Origin: DASQFQ01 sp963802905
GTDB taxonomy: Bacteria; Actinomycetota; Thermoleophilia; Solirubrobacterales; Solirubrobacteraceae
Direction: 5' to 3'
NCBI GenBank assembly: GCA_963802905.1
Contig: CAWDKH010000002.1
Location: 25,194-89,193, forward strand
Length of the DNA: 64,000 bases
Positions 1-8,886 of this stretch are shown piece after piece; positions within the stretch are counted from its first letter, which is position 1, and each line of letters starts with the position of its first letter. The notes below the pieces were generated by a model. That model worked only from the letters and a program-made list of their open reading frames with translations, was not told where the DNA came from and did not search any database. The position numbers were made by a program, and so were the translations under genes.

Positions 1-363
1 CACGCTCGACCAGCTGCAGCCGGCGATGAAGGACCTGGCCGCCGCGACGCCCAAGCTCACGAGCACGTTCAAGGTCGTCAACTACCTGCTCGACCAGCTC
101 GCCTACAACCCGACCCGGCCAGGAAGAGGGCTACCTGTTCTGGGTCGCGTGGGCGAACCACATCGGCAATCAGATCTTCACGCACCCAGGACGCGAACGG
201 CCCGATCCGCCGCGGCCTCTTCATCACGACCTGCCAGGACGTCCCGGTGCTCAACCAGGTCTCCCAGGCCAACCCGCTGCTCGGCACGCTGACCGACCTG
301 CTGGCGATCCCGGAGCAGAACTGCCCGCAAACGTCGAGCCAGGACCCGTTAGGCGGCGGATAG
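1..363 (+). pseudogene. MCE-family protein, C-terminal fragment, frame broken twice
   Basis: This is the tail of a mammalian-cell-entry (MlaD-like) protein cut by the window edge. The first readable frame, from base 2, gives TLDQLQPAMKDLAAATPKL, typical of the helical region after the MlaD domain. Near bases 111-125 the frame shifts to give EEGYLFWVAWANHIGNQ, and near 180-186 it shifts again to give DANGPIRRGLFITTCQDVPV, ending at the TAG at 361-363. Each switch restores MCE-like sequence, so these look like one-base indel errors rather than decay. MCE proteins form hexameric lipid channels in the cell envelope. The next MCE gene starts directly after this stop, so the two belong to one mce operon. 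Confidence 0.8.
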
Positions 364-1917
364 ATGCAGAAGGCCGCCCCCTCCTTCGGACGTGTCGCCG
401 TCATGGCCGGCTTCGCCCTGTCCTGCTTCGGGCTGCTGCTGTTCCTGTGGATCGCGTTCGGCGGCTCGATCCCGCTGAAGCCGAAGGGCTACCGCTTCGT
501 CGCGTCGTTCTCGGAGGCGACCCAGCTGGCCCAGGAGGCCGACGTCCGCATCTCCGGCGTCCCGGTCGGCAAGGTCAAGACGATCGATCCCGACAAGACG
601 ACCGGTCGCTCGAACGTCGTGATCCAGCTCGACTCGCGCTATGCGCCGCTGCCGTCGGACGCCAGGGCGATCCTGCGGCAGAAGTCGCTGCTCGGTGAGA
701 CCTATGTCGAGCTGACTCCCGGCAGCCCGACGGCGCCGAAGATCGCCGAGGGCGGCCGGCTCAAGACCACGCAGATCTCCCCGACGGTCGAGCTCGACGA
801 GATCTTCCGCGCGTTCGACCCGAAGACGCGCGAGGCGTTCCAGGTGTGGATGCAGACGCAGGCGCAGGCGGTCAAGGGCCACGGCCGCGACATCAACGAC
901 GCGCTCGGCAACCTCGGGCCGTTCGCCGAGGACGCGGGCGTCGCGGTCGACATCCTGCACCGCCAGGACGCGGCGCTGCGGCGGCTGATCTCGAACACCG
1001 GCGTCGTCTTCGGCGCGCTGAACGAGCGCGGTGACCAGCTGCGCGGGCTGATCGAGAACTCCAACACCGTGTTCGCGACGACCGCCCGGCGCAACCAGGC
1101 GCTGCAGGCGTCGTTCGTGGCGCTGCCGACGTTCGAGCGCGAGTCGCGGCGGACCCTGGCCCGGCTCGACCGCTTCGCGGCCGACACCAACCCGCTCGTC
1201 ACCCAGCTGCGGCCGGCCGCGCGTGAGCTGAGCCCGACGCTGGTCGACCTGGCCGCGCTCGCTCCCGATCTGAACGCGCTGTTCCGAGATCTCGACAAGC
1301 TGTACACGGCGTCGAAGGCGGGGTTCCCGGCGGCGGAGCGGATCCTGCGCGACCTCACGCCCCTGCTCGCGCAGGTCGATCCCGCGTCACGGCAGCTGAT
1401 CCCGATCCTCGCATTCCTCGGGGACTACAAGGACGAGCTCAACTCCTTCTTCGCCAACACCGCGGCGGCGACGCAGGCGTTCGACCCTGGGTCGCGTCTG
1501 CACTACCTGCGCACGACGAACCCGCTGAACCTCGAGAACCTCGCCGCCTATCCGCGACGCCTCGGCACCAATCGCCCCAACCCCTACCAGCTGCCCGGCG
1601 GCTACCGGTCGCTCGCGAAGTTCCTGAAGGTCTACGAGTCGCGCCACTGCGGGCGCCCGACGCCGACGATCTCGTCGACACCGCCGGTGACGGTGCCGCC
1701 CGTCTCGCCGCCGACCGTCCCCGGTGTGCCCGTGCCGCCGCTCCCGGTCCCGACCGCCGTGCCACCCGCGGTCTCTGGCATCACGCCGGCGCTGCTCGAC
1801 CAGATCACCTCGTTCGTGACGCCGCCAGGCGGCGTGGCCGCACCGCCGTGCGAGCTGCAGGGCAAGTTCAACACGAGCGGCGAGTTCACGCGCTACCCGC
1901 ACGTCAAGGCCAAGTAG
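364..1917 (+). CDS. MCE family protein (MlaD domain), lipid/sterol importer subunit
   Basis: 517 residues, starting at ATG directly after the previous stop. One N-terminal membrane helix (about residues 12-33) is followed by an MlaD/MCE domain (about 40-118, with VRISGVPVGKVKTI), then a long helical region (about 140-400). The tail (about 435-478) is rich in proline and valine, which suits a cell-wall-spanning segment. MCE proteins assemble with YrbE-like permeases and an ATPase to move lipids through the envelope; those partners would lie upstream, outside the window. Last mce gene before an MMPL transporter on the same strand. The family call is firm; the substrate cannot be read from sequence. 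Confidence 0.9.
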   Translation: MQKAAPSFGRVAVMAGFALSCFGLLLFLWIAFGGSIPLKPKGYRFVASFSEATQLAQEADVRISGVPVGKVKTIDPDKTTGRSNVVIQLDSRYAPLPSDARAILRQKSLLGETYVELTPGSPTAPKIAEGGRLKTTQISPTVELDEIFRAFDPKTREAFQVWMQTQAQAVKGHGRDINDALGNLGPFAEDAGVAVDILHRQDAALRRLISNTGVVFGALNERGDQLRGLIENSNTVFATTARRNQALQASFVALPTFERESRRTLARLDRFAADTNPLVTQLRPAARELSPTLVDLAALAPDLNALFRDLDKLYTASKAGFPAAERILRDLTPLLAQVDPASRQLIPILAFLGDYKDELNSFFANTAAATQAFDPGSRLHYLRTTNPLNLENLAAYPRRLGTNRPNPYQLPGGYRSLAKFLKVYESRHCGRPTPTISSTPPVTVPPVSPPTVPGVPVPPLPVPTAVPPAVSGITPALLDQITSFVTPPGGVAAPPCELQGKFNTSGEFTRYPHVKAK

Positions 1918-1936
1918 CCCCCTATCCTCGGATGGT

Positions 1937-4546
1937 GTGACGGCGCTCCTCGAACGGGTCGTGCGGGCCGCCGGACGGCGCCCGGGCCGGGTGCTGGTCG
2001 CCGTCGCGGTCGTGGCCGGGATCTGCGCGGTGCTCGCGCTGCGGCTCGAGCCGAGCACGGCGGTGGAGACGCTTGTCGGCAAGCGCTCGGAGTCCTACAA
2101 GGCGACCGAGGTCTACCGCGACCGCTTCGGCGACCACGCGATCGTCGTGCTCATCCGCGGCGACCTCGCCAACCTGGTGCTGACCGACAACCTCGGGCGG
2201 CTGCTCGGCCTCGAGGGTTGCCTGTCGGGCAACAAGCCCAAGGACCAGGCGGCGCCGGGCGGGTCGAAGTCTCCGTGCGCCGAGTTCGCGCGCACCAAGC
2301 CGGTCAAGGTCGTCTACGGGCCCGGCACGTTCATCAACTCGGCGGTCGGGGAGATCAACGACCAGTTCCAGCAGCAGCTCGGGACCAAGCAACAGGAGGC
2401 CGCGCGCGCGAAGCGGGCGGCGCGCAAACTCGCGCAGGCGCAAGGTCAGGACAAGGCGGGCCAGAAGAAGGCGGCCGACGCCGCCGAGCAGCAGGTGTAC
2501 GCGCAGTTCACGCGCGACCTGCTGACGCTCAACCTGCGCTACGGGCTCGGGCTCAAGGGGTTGCCGCGGCTCGACGACCCCGACTTCGTCTCGGCGCTCG
2601 TGTTCGATCCGCAGCGCGGGGCGACGACGCCGAAGGCGCGCTTCGCCTACCTGTTCCCGAACTCGAAGTCGGCGGTCATCCAGGTGCGGCTCAAGCCCGA
2701 CCTCACCGAGGCGCAGCGGCGGCGAGCGATCGAGCTGGTGCGCGACGCGGTGGGGATGAAGGAGTGGGCGCTCAAGAACGGCGGCCGCTACACCGTCACC
2801 GGCGCTCCCGTGGTGGTGGAGGACCTCGCGGCGGCGCTCACCGACTCGCTGCTGCGGCTGCTGGTGGTGGCGCTGCTGGTGATGGCGATCGTGCTCGCGC
2901 TCGTGTTCCGCAGCCGCCTGCGGCTCCTGCCGCTGGCGGTCGCGCTGGCCGCGGTGGCGATCACGTTCGGGCTGATGTCGCTGCTCGGGGCGTCGCTCAC
3001 GATGGCTTCGATCGCGGTGCTGCCGGTGCTGCTCGGGCTCGGGGTCGACTACGCGATCCAGTACCAGGCGCGGGTGGAAGAGGGCGATGACGAGGGCATC
3101 GCGGTGGCGACGATCGGGACCGCGGCGCTCGCCACCGGCGTCGGCTTCCTCGTCCTGCTGCTGTCGCCGGTGCCGATGGTGCGCGGCTTCGGGATCCTGC
3201 TGGTGGCGGGCATCGCGATCGCGTTCTTCCTCGCGATCAGCGCCGGCACCGCGGCGCTCGTGGCGACCGCGCGGCGGCGCGGCGGGGGCGGGAGCCTGGG
3301 CGCGTCGGCGCGCGGGGCGGCCGAGCTCGTCGACGAGCTGGTCGCGCGCGCCGGGCGGTGGCTGGCGCCGGTGCGCCGGCTCGGTGGCCGCGCGCGCGAC
3401 GCGACGGTCCGCGGGGCGCTCGCGCGCCCGCGGCGCGTGCTGCTGATCGGGCTGGTGCTCGCACTCGCCGGCCTCGCGGTCGACTCACAGACGCGCGTGA
3501 CCTCCGACCTGCGCGAGCTCGTGCCGCAGGACCTGCGCGGGGCGCGCGACCTCGACGCGCTGCAGAAGGCGACCGGCGTGGCGGGGGAGATCGACGTCGT
3601 CGTCGAGAGCAAGGACCTGACCGACCCCAAGGTCGTCGCCTGGATGCGCGACTACCAGGCCGGGCTGCTCAAGCGCTACGGCTACACGTCGAAGAACGGC
3701 TGCGGCAAGGCCGACCTGTGCCCGGCGCTGTCGCTCCCCGACCTCTTCCGCTCCGCGGACGCGGCCAAGAACCAGGCGCAGATCCGCGGGCTGCTCGACG
3801 CGGTGCCGGCCTACTTCTCGCAGGCGGTCATCACCGCCGACCGCAAGACGGCGACGCTCGCGTTCGGCGTCCGGCTGATGCCGCTCGACGAGCAGCAGAA
3901 GGTGATCGACGTCATGCAGCGCGAGCTCGATCCGCCGGAGGGCGTGACCGCGCGGCTCGCGGGGCTGCAGGTGCTCGGCGCGCAGGCCAACGAGGCGCTC
4001 TCCTCGCCGCTGCGGCGGCTGGGGACGCTGCTGGCCGGGCTGCTCGCGGTCGGGCTGGTCCTGCTGCTGGTGTACCGGCGCTGGGAGCGGGCGTGGGTGC
4101 CGCTGGTGCCGATCGCGCTCGCGTCCGGCTGGTCGGCGCTCGTGCTGTTCGCGCTGCGCGTGCCGCTGAACCCGATGTCGGCGACGCTCGGCGCGCTGGT
4201 GATCGCGATCTCGACGGAGTTCTCGGTGCTGCTGACCGCGCGCTACCGCGAGGAGCGCGCGGGCGGGCTCGAGCCTGCCGACGCGCTGCGGCGCACGTAC
4301 GCGTCGACCGGCGCGGCGGTGGTCGCCTCGGGCACCACGGCGATCGCGGGCTTCGCCGTGCTCGCGCTGTCAGACGTGCAGATGCTCTCCGACTTCGGCC
4401 GGGTGACGGTCGTCGACCTGTCGGTCTCGCTGCTCGGCGTGTTGGCCGTGCTCCCGGCGGTGCTGATGCTGGCCGAGCGGCGCGCCGCGGCGGCGGCACC
4501 GCCCGCGCCGGCCGCGCCGCGTGAGGAGTCCGCCGTCCCGGCATGA
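1937..4546 (+). CDS. MMPL/RND superfamily transporter (HAE3-like)
   Basis: 869 residues, starting at GTG (1937), since the ATG five bases upstream is followed at once by a stop. The RND layout is clear: a first membrane helix (about 15-35), a large extracytoplasmic loop, a membrane bundle with GLGVDYAIQYQARVEEG (about 360-385), a second single helix near 495-515, a second loop, and a second bundle with LGALVIAISTEFSVLLTARY. Both bundles keep the acidic residue expected for proton coupling. MMPL proteins export lipids or hydrophobic compounds. It lies 19 bases after the MCE gene and overlaps the next gene by 4 bases, suggesting a joint envelope-lipid operon. Substrate unknown. Confidence 0.9.
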   Translation: MTALLERVVRAAGRRPGRVLVAVAVVAGICAVLALRLEPSTAVETLVGKRSESYKATEVYRDRFGDHAIVVLIRGDLANLVLTDNLGRLLGLEGCLSGNKPKDQAAPGGSKSPCAEFARTKPVKVVYGPGTFINSAVGEINDQFQQQLGTKQQEAARAKRAARKLAQAQGQDKAGQKKAADAAEQQVYAQFTRDLLTLNLRYGLGLKGLPRLDDPDFVSALVFDPQRGATTPKARFAYLFPNSKSAVIQVRLKPDLTEAQRRRAIELVRDAVGMKEWALKNGGRYTVTGAPVVVEDLAAALTDSLLRLLVVALLVMAIVLALVFRSRLRLLPLAVALAAVAITFGLMSLLGASLTMASIAVLPVLLGLGVDYAIQYQARVEEGDDEGIAVATIGTAALATGVGFLVLLLSPVPMVRGFGILLVAGIAIAFFLAISAGTAALVATARRRGGGGSLGASARGAAELVDELVARAGRWLAPVRRLGGRARDATVRGALARPRRVLLIGLVLALAGLAVDSQTRVTSDLRELVPQDLRGARDLDALQKATGVAGEIDVVVESKDLTDPKVVAWMRDYQAGLLKRYGYTSKNGCGKADLCPALSLPDLFRSADAAKNQAQIRGLLDAVPAYFSQAVITADRKTATLAFGVRLMPLDEQQKVIDVMQRELDPPEGVTARLAGLQVLGAQANEALSSPLRRLGTLLAGLLAVGLVLLLVYRRWERAWVPLVPIALASGWSALVLFALRVPLNPMSATLGALVIAISTEFSVLLTARYREERAGGLEPADALRRTYASTGAAVVASGTTAIAGFAVLALSDVQMLSDFGRVTVVDLSVSLLGVLAVLPAVLMLAERRAAAAAPPAPAAPREESAVPA

Positions 4547-5148
4547 GCGCGCCCGGACCGCCTCGGCCGCCCGCGGGGACGTCGCGTTACACCTGGATCG
4601 TCGGCGTCCTGGCGGTGCTGGCGATCGCCTACATCACGCTCAACACGCTGGGCACCGACGCGCCCGGCTCGCGCGGGGTGCCGAAGGGCGAGAAGCTGCC
4701 GCCGTTCGCGGCGCCGCTGGCCTTGTCGAAGCTCGACGGCGACGCGCAGGTCGACCCGAAGAAGGCGTGCCGCGTGCGCGGCAGCGACGTTCTCAACTCG
4801 TGCCAGCTCGCCGAGCGCGGCCCGGTCGTGCTCGCGTTCTTCGCCACCCGCTCGGAGCGCTGCGAGGACCAGGTCGACGTGCTCGAGCGCGTGCGCCGGC
4901 GCTACCCCGACGTCGGCTTCGCGGCGGTCTCCATCCGCGGCAACCGCGGCGATCTGCGGAAGCTCGTGCGCGAGCGCAAGTGGAAGCTGCCGGTCGGCTA
5001 CGACCACGACGGCGCGGTCTCGAACGCCTACGCGGTCGCGATCTGCCCGACGATCACGTTCGCGGGCCGCGACGGGAAGGTGGACAGCACGTCGTTCTCG
5101 CTGCTGGGGGAGGCGGCGCTGGCGAAGCGCGTCGAGGCGCTGCGGTGA
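4543..5148 (+). CDS. Membrane-anchored thioredoxin-like (TlpA/redoxin) protein, monothiol variant
   Basis: 201 residues. One N-terminal membrane helix (about 17-36) places the domain outside the cytoplasm. The thioredoxin fold shows in VVLAFFATRSERCEDQ (95-110) and in CPTITF before the cis-proline. In TlpA/ResA proteins the active site is WCxxC; here the first cysteine position is Ser104 and only Cys107 remains, so normal dithiol exchange is not expected. Two more cysteines (76 and 87) could make a structural or alternative disulfide. The start overlaps the MMPL stop by ATGA and the stop overlaps the next start by GTGA, so it is translationally coupled on both sides. A thiol role in envelope assembly is inferred only. 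Confidence 0.75.
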   Translation: MSAPGPPRPPAGTSRYTWIVGVLAVLAIAYITLNTLGTDAPGSRGVPKGEKLPPFAAPLALSKLDGDAQVDPKKACRVRGSDVLNSCQLAERGPVVLAFFATRSERCEDQVDVLERVRRRYPDVGFAAVSIRGNRGDLRKLVRERKWKLPVGYDHDGAVSNAYAVAICPTITFAGRDGKVDSTSFSLLGEAALAKRVEALR

Positions 5149-5775
5149 TCTGGATCGACCCCGAGATCGCCGAGGAGTTTCCCGAGCTGCGCCTGCACGA
5201 GCTGACGCTCGCCGCGCGGTCGGGCCGTAGCGGGCCGGAGCTGCGCGAGCGGCTGCGGCTGCTCTCCGACCGCTTCCGCGGCCCGCAGGCGGTGACGCTC
5301 CGCCAGCAGCCGGTGCCGTGGGCCTACCGCGTGTTCTTCCGCCACATCGGCCTCGACCCCGACGAGCACCGCACCCCGGTCGAGGCGCTCGCGCTCGAGC
5401 GGCTGAAGACCGGCGGCTTCGCGTCGCGGTCGGTGCTCGACGACGCGCTGACGATCGCGGTGATGGAGACCGGCGTGCCGGTGTGGGCGCTCGACGCGCG
5501 ACCGCGTCGAGGGGGAGCTCGGCCTGCGCCCCGCGCAGCGCGGCGAGCAGCTCGGCAGCGGCGAGTACGCGTCGGACATCCCGGCCGGGCGGCTGGTCGT
5601 GGCCGACGACGCGGGCCCGGTCGGCGTGCTCTTCGGCCCGCTCGCCCCGGGCCGCGGCGTGAGCCCGGACACCACGCGGATCACGCTGCTCGCGCTCCAG
5701 GTCGCGGCCGTCCCCGACATCCACGTCGAGGAGGCGCTGTGGACGGTGTCGGACATCCTCGGCGAGGAGGGTTGA
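5145..5775 (+). pseudogene. B3/B4 tRNA-binding-domain protein, one frame break
   Basis: The GTG start at 5145 overlaps the preceding stop. The first frame reads VIWIDPEIAEEFPELRLHEL and continues to about 5500; after a one-base shift near 5500-5506 it continues as EGELGLRPAQRGEQLGSGEY to the TGA at 5773-5775. The joined product is about 210 residues and resembles stand-alone B3/B4 domains, the editing module of phenylalanyl-tRNA synthetase beta, which may act on mischarged tRNA or a related substrate. Both halves are clean, so the break is probably a sequence error. Family call moderate; function not established. Confidence 0.7.
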
Positions 5776-5826
5776 CCGCGGCGGCCGCGACCGGAGAGGG
5801 TCGGCCGCCTGGGACCATTCCGGGAG

Positions 5827-7245
5827 GTGGAACCTGAAGAGCATCCGCTGACCGTCACCCGCGCCGCCGCGATCGCCGGCGCGGCGCTCGTCGCGGCCGT
5901 GGCGGTGGTGGTGCTCGAGCTGTCGAGCGACCACCGCGACGCCAGGATCGTGTGGGCGGTCTTCGCGCCCGCCGTGATCTGGAGCTTCGTCGGCACCGGC
6001 CTCTACGCGTGGGCCGCGCGGCCCGCGAATCGCGTCGGCATGCTGATGGTGCTGCTCGGCTTCGGCTGGTTCCTGTTCACGCTCGACGCGTCGAATACGC
6101 CGTGGCTCTACACCGTCGGGCTCGTCACGGGCGGCTTGTGGGGCGGGGTCTTCCTGCACCTCGGGCTGAGCTTCCCGTCGGGCCGGCTGTACACGAGGCT
6201 CGATCGCGGGCTCGTGATCGCCGGCTACCTCATCTTCCCGCTGGCGTTCGTACCCGCGCTGCTGTTCTCGGGGCCCGCCGAGATGAACTGCCCCGACTGC
6301 CCCGAGAACGTCCTGCTGATCCGACCCGATGCCGACCTCGCGGCAATCCTCACCGGCGTTGGGGCGGTCGCCTACATCGTGTTGTTCGCGCTGGTCCTGC
6401 GGCGCGCGGTCGAGCGCTGGCGCGGCGCGAGCGAGTTCGAGCGGCTGCAGCTGACGCCGGTCTACGTCTGCTCGCTCGGCACCTTCCTGCTCGTCACCGT
6501 GGCGCGCGCCGGCGGGGGCGACATCGCATTCTGGGCCGCGTTCGTCGCCACCGCGCTGACGCCGTTCGCGTTCCTCGGCGGCCTGCTGCGCAGCCACGTC
6601 TCGCACCTCGACCAGGAGCTGGCCGAACGGATGGAGGAGCTGCGCGCGTCGCGCGCCCGCCTCGTCGAGGCCGGCGACGCCGCACGCCGGCGGCTCGAGC
6701 GCGACCTCCACGATGGCGCGCAGTCGCGGCTGGTGGCGCTCGCGCTCACCCTGCGGAGCGCGCGCGGGCGCGTGAAGGACGACGAGCGGCTCGCGGAGCT
6801 GCTCGACGGCGCGCAGGAGGAGCTGCGCACCAGCCTCGCCGAGCTGCGCGAGCTCGCCCGCGGCATCCACCCGGCGGTGCTGACCGAGCGCGGGCTCGAG
6901 CCGGCGCTGCAGTCGCTGGTGGCGCGCGCCCCCGTGCCGGTGACGGTCGAGGCGTCCGACGCGCGGCTGCCCGGCCCGGTGGAGAGCGCGGCGTACTTCG
7001 TCGTCTCCGAGGCGCTCGCCAACGTCGCCAAGTACGCGCACGCGACGCACGCCTCGGTGACCGTCGAGCAGACCAACGGCGACCTCACCGTCGAGGTCGT
7101 CGACGACGGCGTCGGCGGCGCCGACGTCGCGCGCGGCTCGGGCCTGCGCGGGCTCGAGGACCGGCTCGCCGCGCTCGACGGCTCGCTCTCGCTCGACAGC
7201 CCGGCGGGCCGCGGCACCCGCCTGCGCGCCAGGATCCCGGTCTAA
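5827..7245 (+). CDS. Membrane sensor histidine kinase (NarL/DesK class)
   Basis: 472 residues from a GTG start. The N-terminal half holds about six membrane helices (to about residue 255), then a short coiled coil and the dimerisation box RRRLERDLHDGAQSRL with the phospho-accepting His near 294 (HisKA_3 type). The ATPase domain has the N-box SEALANVAKYAHATH and G-boxes VVDDGVGGADVARGSGL, ending at residue 472. This kinase class normally pairs with a NarL-type response regulator. None is adjacent; the LuxR protein at 8887 lacks a receiver domain, so its partner lies elsewhere. The stop overlaps the convergent peroxidase stop by 4 bases. Confidence 0.9.
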   Translation: MEPEEHPLTVTRAAAIAGAALVAAVAVVVLELSSDHRDARIVWAVFAPAVIWSFVGTGLYAWAARPANRVGMLMVLLGFGWFLFTLDASNTPWLYTVGLVTGGLWGGVFLHLGLSFPSGRLYTRLDRGLVIAGYLIFPLAFVPALLFSGPAEMNCPDCPENVLLIRPDADLAAILTGVGAVAYIVLFALVLRRAVERWRGASEFERLQLTPVYVCSLGTFLLVTVARAGGGDIAFWAAFVATALTPFAFLGGLLRSHVSHLDQELAERMEELRASRARLVEAGDAARRRLERDLHDGAQSRLVALALTLRSARGRVKDDERLAELLDGAQEELRTSLAELRELARGIHPAVLTERGLEPALQSLVARAPVPVTVEASDARLPGPVESAAYFVVSEALANVAKYAHATHASVTVEQTNGDLTVEVVDDGVGGADVARGSGLRGLEDRLAALDGSLSLDSPAGRGTRLRARIPV

Positions 7246-8810
7246 CCGACGGGCGCCAGCAGCGTCTTCTTCCCCTCGAACGCGAAGAACAGCAGGTCGG
7301 CCATCCGGAACGTGGTGTTGTTCGGGCCCAGCGTCGGCTTGAACGCCGGGTCGCGGACGATCGAGGCGCTGCTGCCCTCCATCGCGCGGTGGATCGTCTC
7401 GGCGACGATCCGCGCCCCGACGCCACGCAGCTGGCCGCCGTTGAGCTCGGCCTCGCGCAGGACGTAGAACCACAGCGGCGTGTCCTTGAGGACTTTCGCG
7501 CGCTGCGTGTCGGTCAGCGTGTCGAGCACGACGCCGCCCTTGCCGTCGCGGATCTGCGCCTTCGAGAGCTTCGGGAAGTTCACGCCCTTGCTCTTCATGA
7601 ACGTCGCCATCTGCTGGCCGGTCGCGAGCCGCACCATGCGCCCGCGGGTGAGGTTGCGGAACGCGAGGTTCCGCTGCGGGTCGCCGCTCGGGATGCCCGA
7701 GCCGCCGAACGTGGCCGGCGGCAGGTTGCGCAGCGGGTCGACGATCCGCGTGTCGATCGCCTTCGCGAAGTTGAACTTGCTCGCCGGCACGCCGAGGTTG
7801 TTGTGGCCGGCCTCCTTGAAGTCATAGAGCCGCCGGAAGTCGGCGATCCAGTTGCTCGGCAGGTGCAGGTCGCCGCCGAGGTTGCCGCCGGTGGCCGAGA
7901 ACGTGAACAGCAGCTCGAGGCTGCCGAAGCCGTCGTCGAAGATCTTGTTCCAGTTGTAGGTGGCGCGGATCATCGAGTGGCCGAGCCGGAACGCCGCGAC
8001 GCTGAACTCGATCGGCATCGTGGGAACGTCGGTCGGCGTCGCGCCGACCTCGAACACCTTGCGGCCCTGGTTGAAGACGTTGTTGACCGCGCTCGGGCGG
8101 CAGATCCGCGGCAGGTAGTCGGTCTTGATCATCCACTGGTAGTGCTTGGTGACGAGCTCGCGAGCGGTCGCGAACTTCTGGGCGGCCGGCACCGAGGCCG
8201 GCAGCGTGTCGAGCACGCGGTTGTGGAAGCGCGCCATCGCCAGGTGAGTCTGGGCGACCGCGAGGTTCTCGTCGTTGCGCGGGTCGGGGATGATCGCCTT
8301 GCGCTTGGCCTTCTGGCTCGATCCGGCGCCGCGCGGGAGGTCGAAGCCGTTCTTGGCGGGGATGCCGTCGGCCGCCACGGTCTTGCCCATCTTGAGGTGC
8401 ATGCCGTCGGCCTCGTAGAACTTCGCCGACGCCGGGTCCTGCGGGCCGGCGCCGTAGAGCGAGTCGAGGTCGAGGCTGGGCGAGCGGGCCTGCAGCAGCA
8501 CGCTCGGGTTGATCTGCGTGCCGAGCATGACGTTCGTCTTGTCGAACGTCAGATCGTGGTCGATGAACTGGCCGAGGTAGGTGTAGCCGGACGGGATCTC
8601 CGACGTCTCACCGCCGCCCGCGGCCATCAGCGCGCCGAGCTTCGTGCGGTTGGGCTCGCCAAGTTGCTTGCCGGTGCCCTTGGGGCCCATGCGGCTGAAG
8701 CGGAACGGCGGCGCCGCTTTCGCGGCAGACGCGACGGTGCGGCCGTTGTTGCTCTCCGCCAAAAGCCCTTCCCCGACGACGAAGTAGCTCTCCGACCCAT
8801 GCTTTTCCAT
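7242..8810 (-). CDS. Animal-type haem peroxidase family protein
   Basis: 522 residues. The fold signature of the peroxidase-cyclooxygenase superfamily is present: QFIDHDLTFD with the distal haem His at residue 85, ARFHNRVLD, and FRLGHSMIRATYNWN with the proposed proximal His near 278. No clear signal peptide is visible, so it may be cytosolic or released otherwise. Such bacterial peroxidases oxidise halides or organic substrates with hydrogen peroxide. A CTCC-rich stretch just upstream (8818-8823; GGAG on the coding strand) serves as ribosome site. It diverges from a large LuxR regulator 76 bases away, an obvious candidate controller. Confidence 0.88.
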   Translation of the reverse strand: MEKHGSESYFVVGEGLLAESNNGRTVASAAKAAPPFRFSRMGPKGTGKQLGEPNRTKLGALMAAGGGETSEIPSGYTYLGQFIDHDLTFDKTNVMLGTQINPSVLLQARSPSLDLDSLYGAGPQDPASAKFYEADGMHLKMGKTVAADGIPAKNGFDLPRGAGSSQKAKRKAIIPDPRNDENLAVAQTHLAMARFHNRVLDTLPASVPAAQKFATARELVTKHYQWMIKTDYLPRICRPSAVNNVFNQGRKVFEVGATPTDVPTMPIEFSVAAFRLGHSMIRATYNWNKIFDDGFGSLELLFTFSATGGNLGGDLHLPSNWIADFRRLYDFKEAGHNNLGVPASKFNFAKAIDTRIVDPLRNLPPATFGGSGIPSGDPQRNLAFRNLTRGRMVRLATGQQMATFMKSKGVNFPKLSKAQIRDGKGGVVLDTLTDTQRAKVLKDTPLWFYVLREAELNGGQLRGVGARIVAETIHRAMEGSSASIVRDPAFKPTLGPNNTTFRMADLLFFAFEGKKTLLAPVG

Positions 8811-8833
8811 GGCGGTTTCTCCTTTGGGGGGTT

Positions 8834-8859
8834 GGCGCGAGTAGACAGGACTCGAACCG
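8834..8859 (-). other. tRNA 3'-end-like fragment between divergent genes
   Basis: On the minus strand this reads GGTTCGAGTCC, as in a T-arm, followed by an acceptor-like stretch ending GCGCCA. The T-stem does not pair properly outside two G-C pairs, and no D-arm or anticodon arm can be built upstream, so it is not a working tRNA gene. It could be a leftover attachment site of an integrated element or chance similarity. It lies in the only space between the peroxidase and LuxR genes. Confidence 0.3.
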
Positions 8860-8886
8860 CGCGTGCAAGATCCGTAGAGTTGGTTC

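Noticed and set aside
4243..7473. A 1076-residue open frame on the minus strand, and similar long frames elsewhere (8608-11010, 21582-24185, 12083-13777).
   Set aside because: These are arginine/alanine-rich antisense shadows of well-recognised genes, which arise from very high GC at third codon positions. They contain no known domain.
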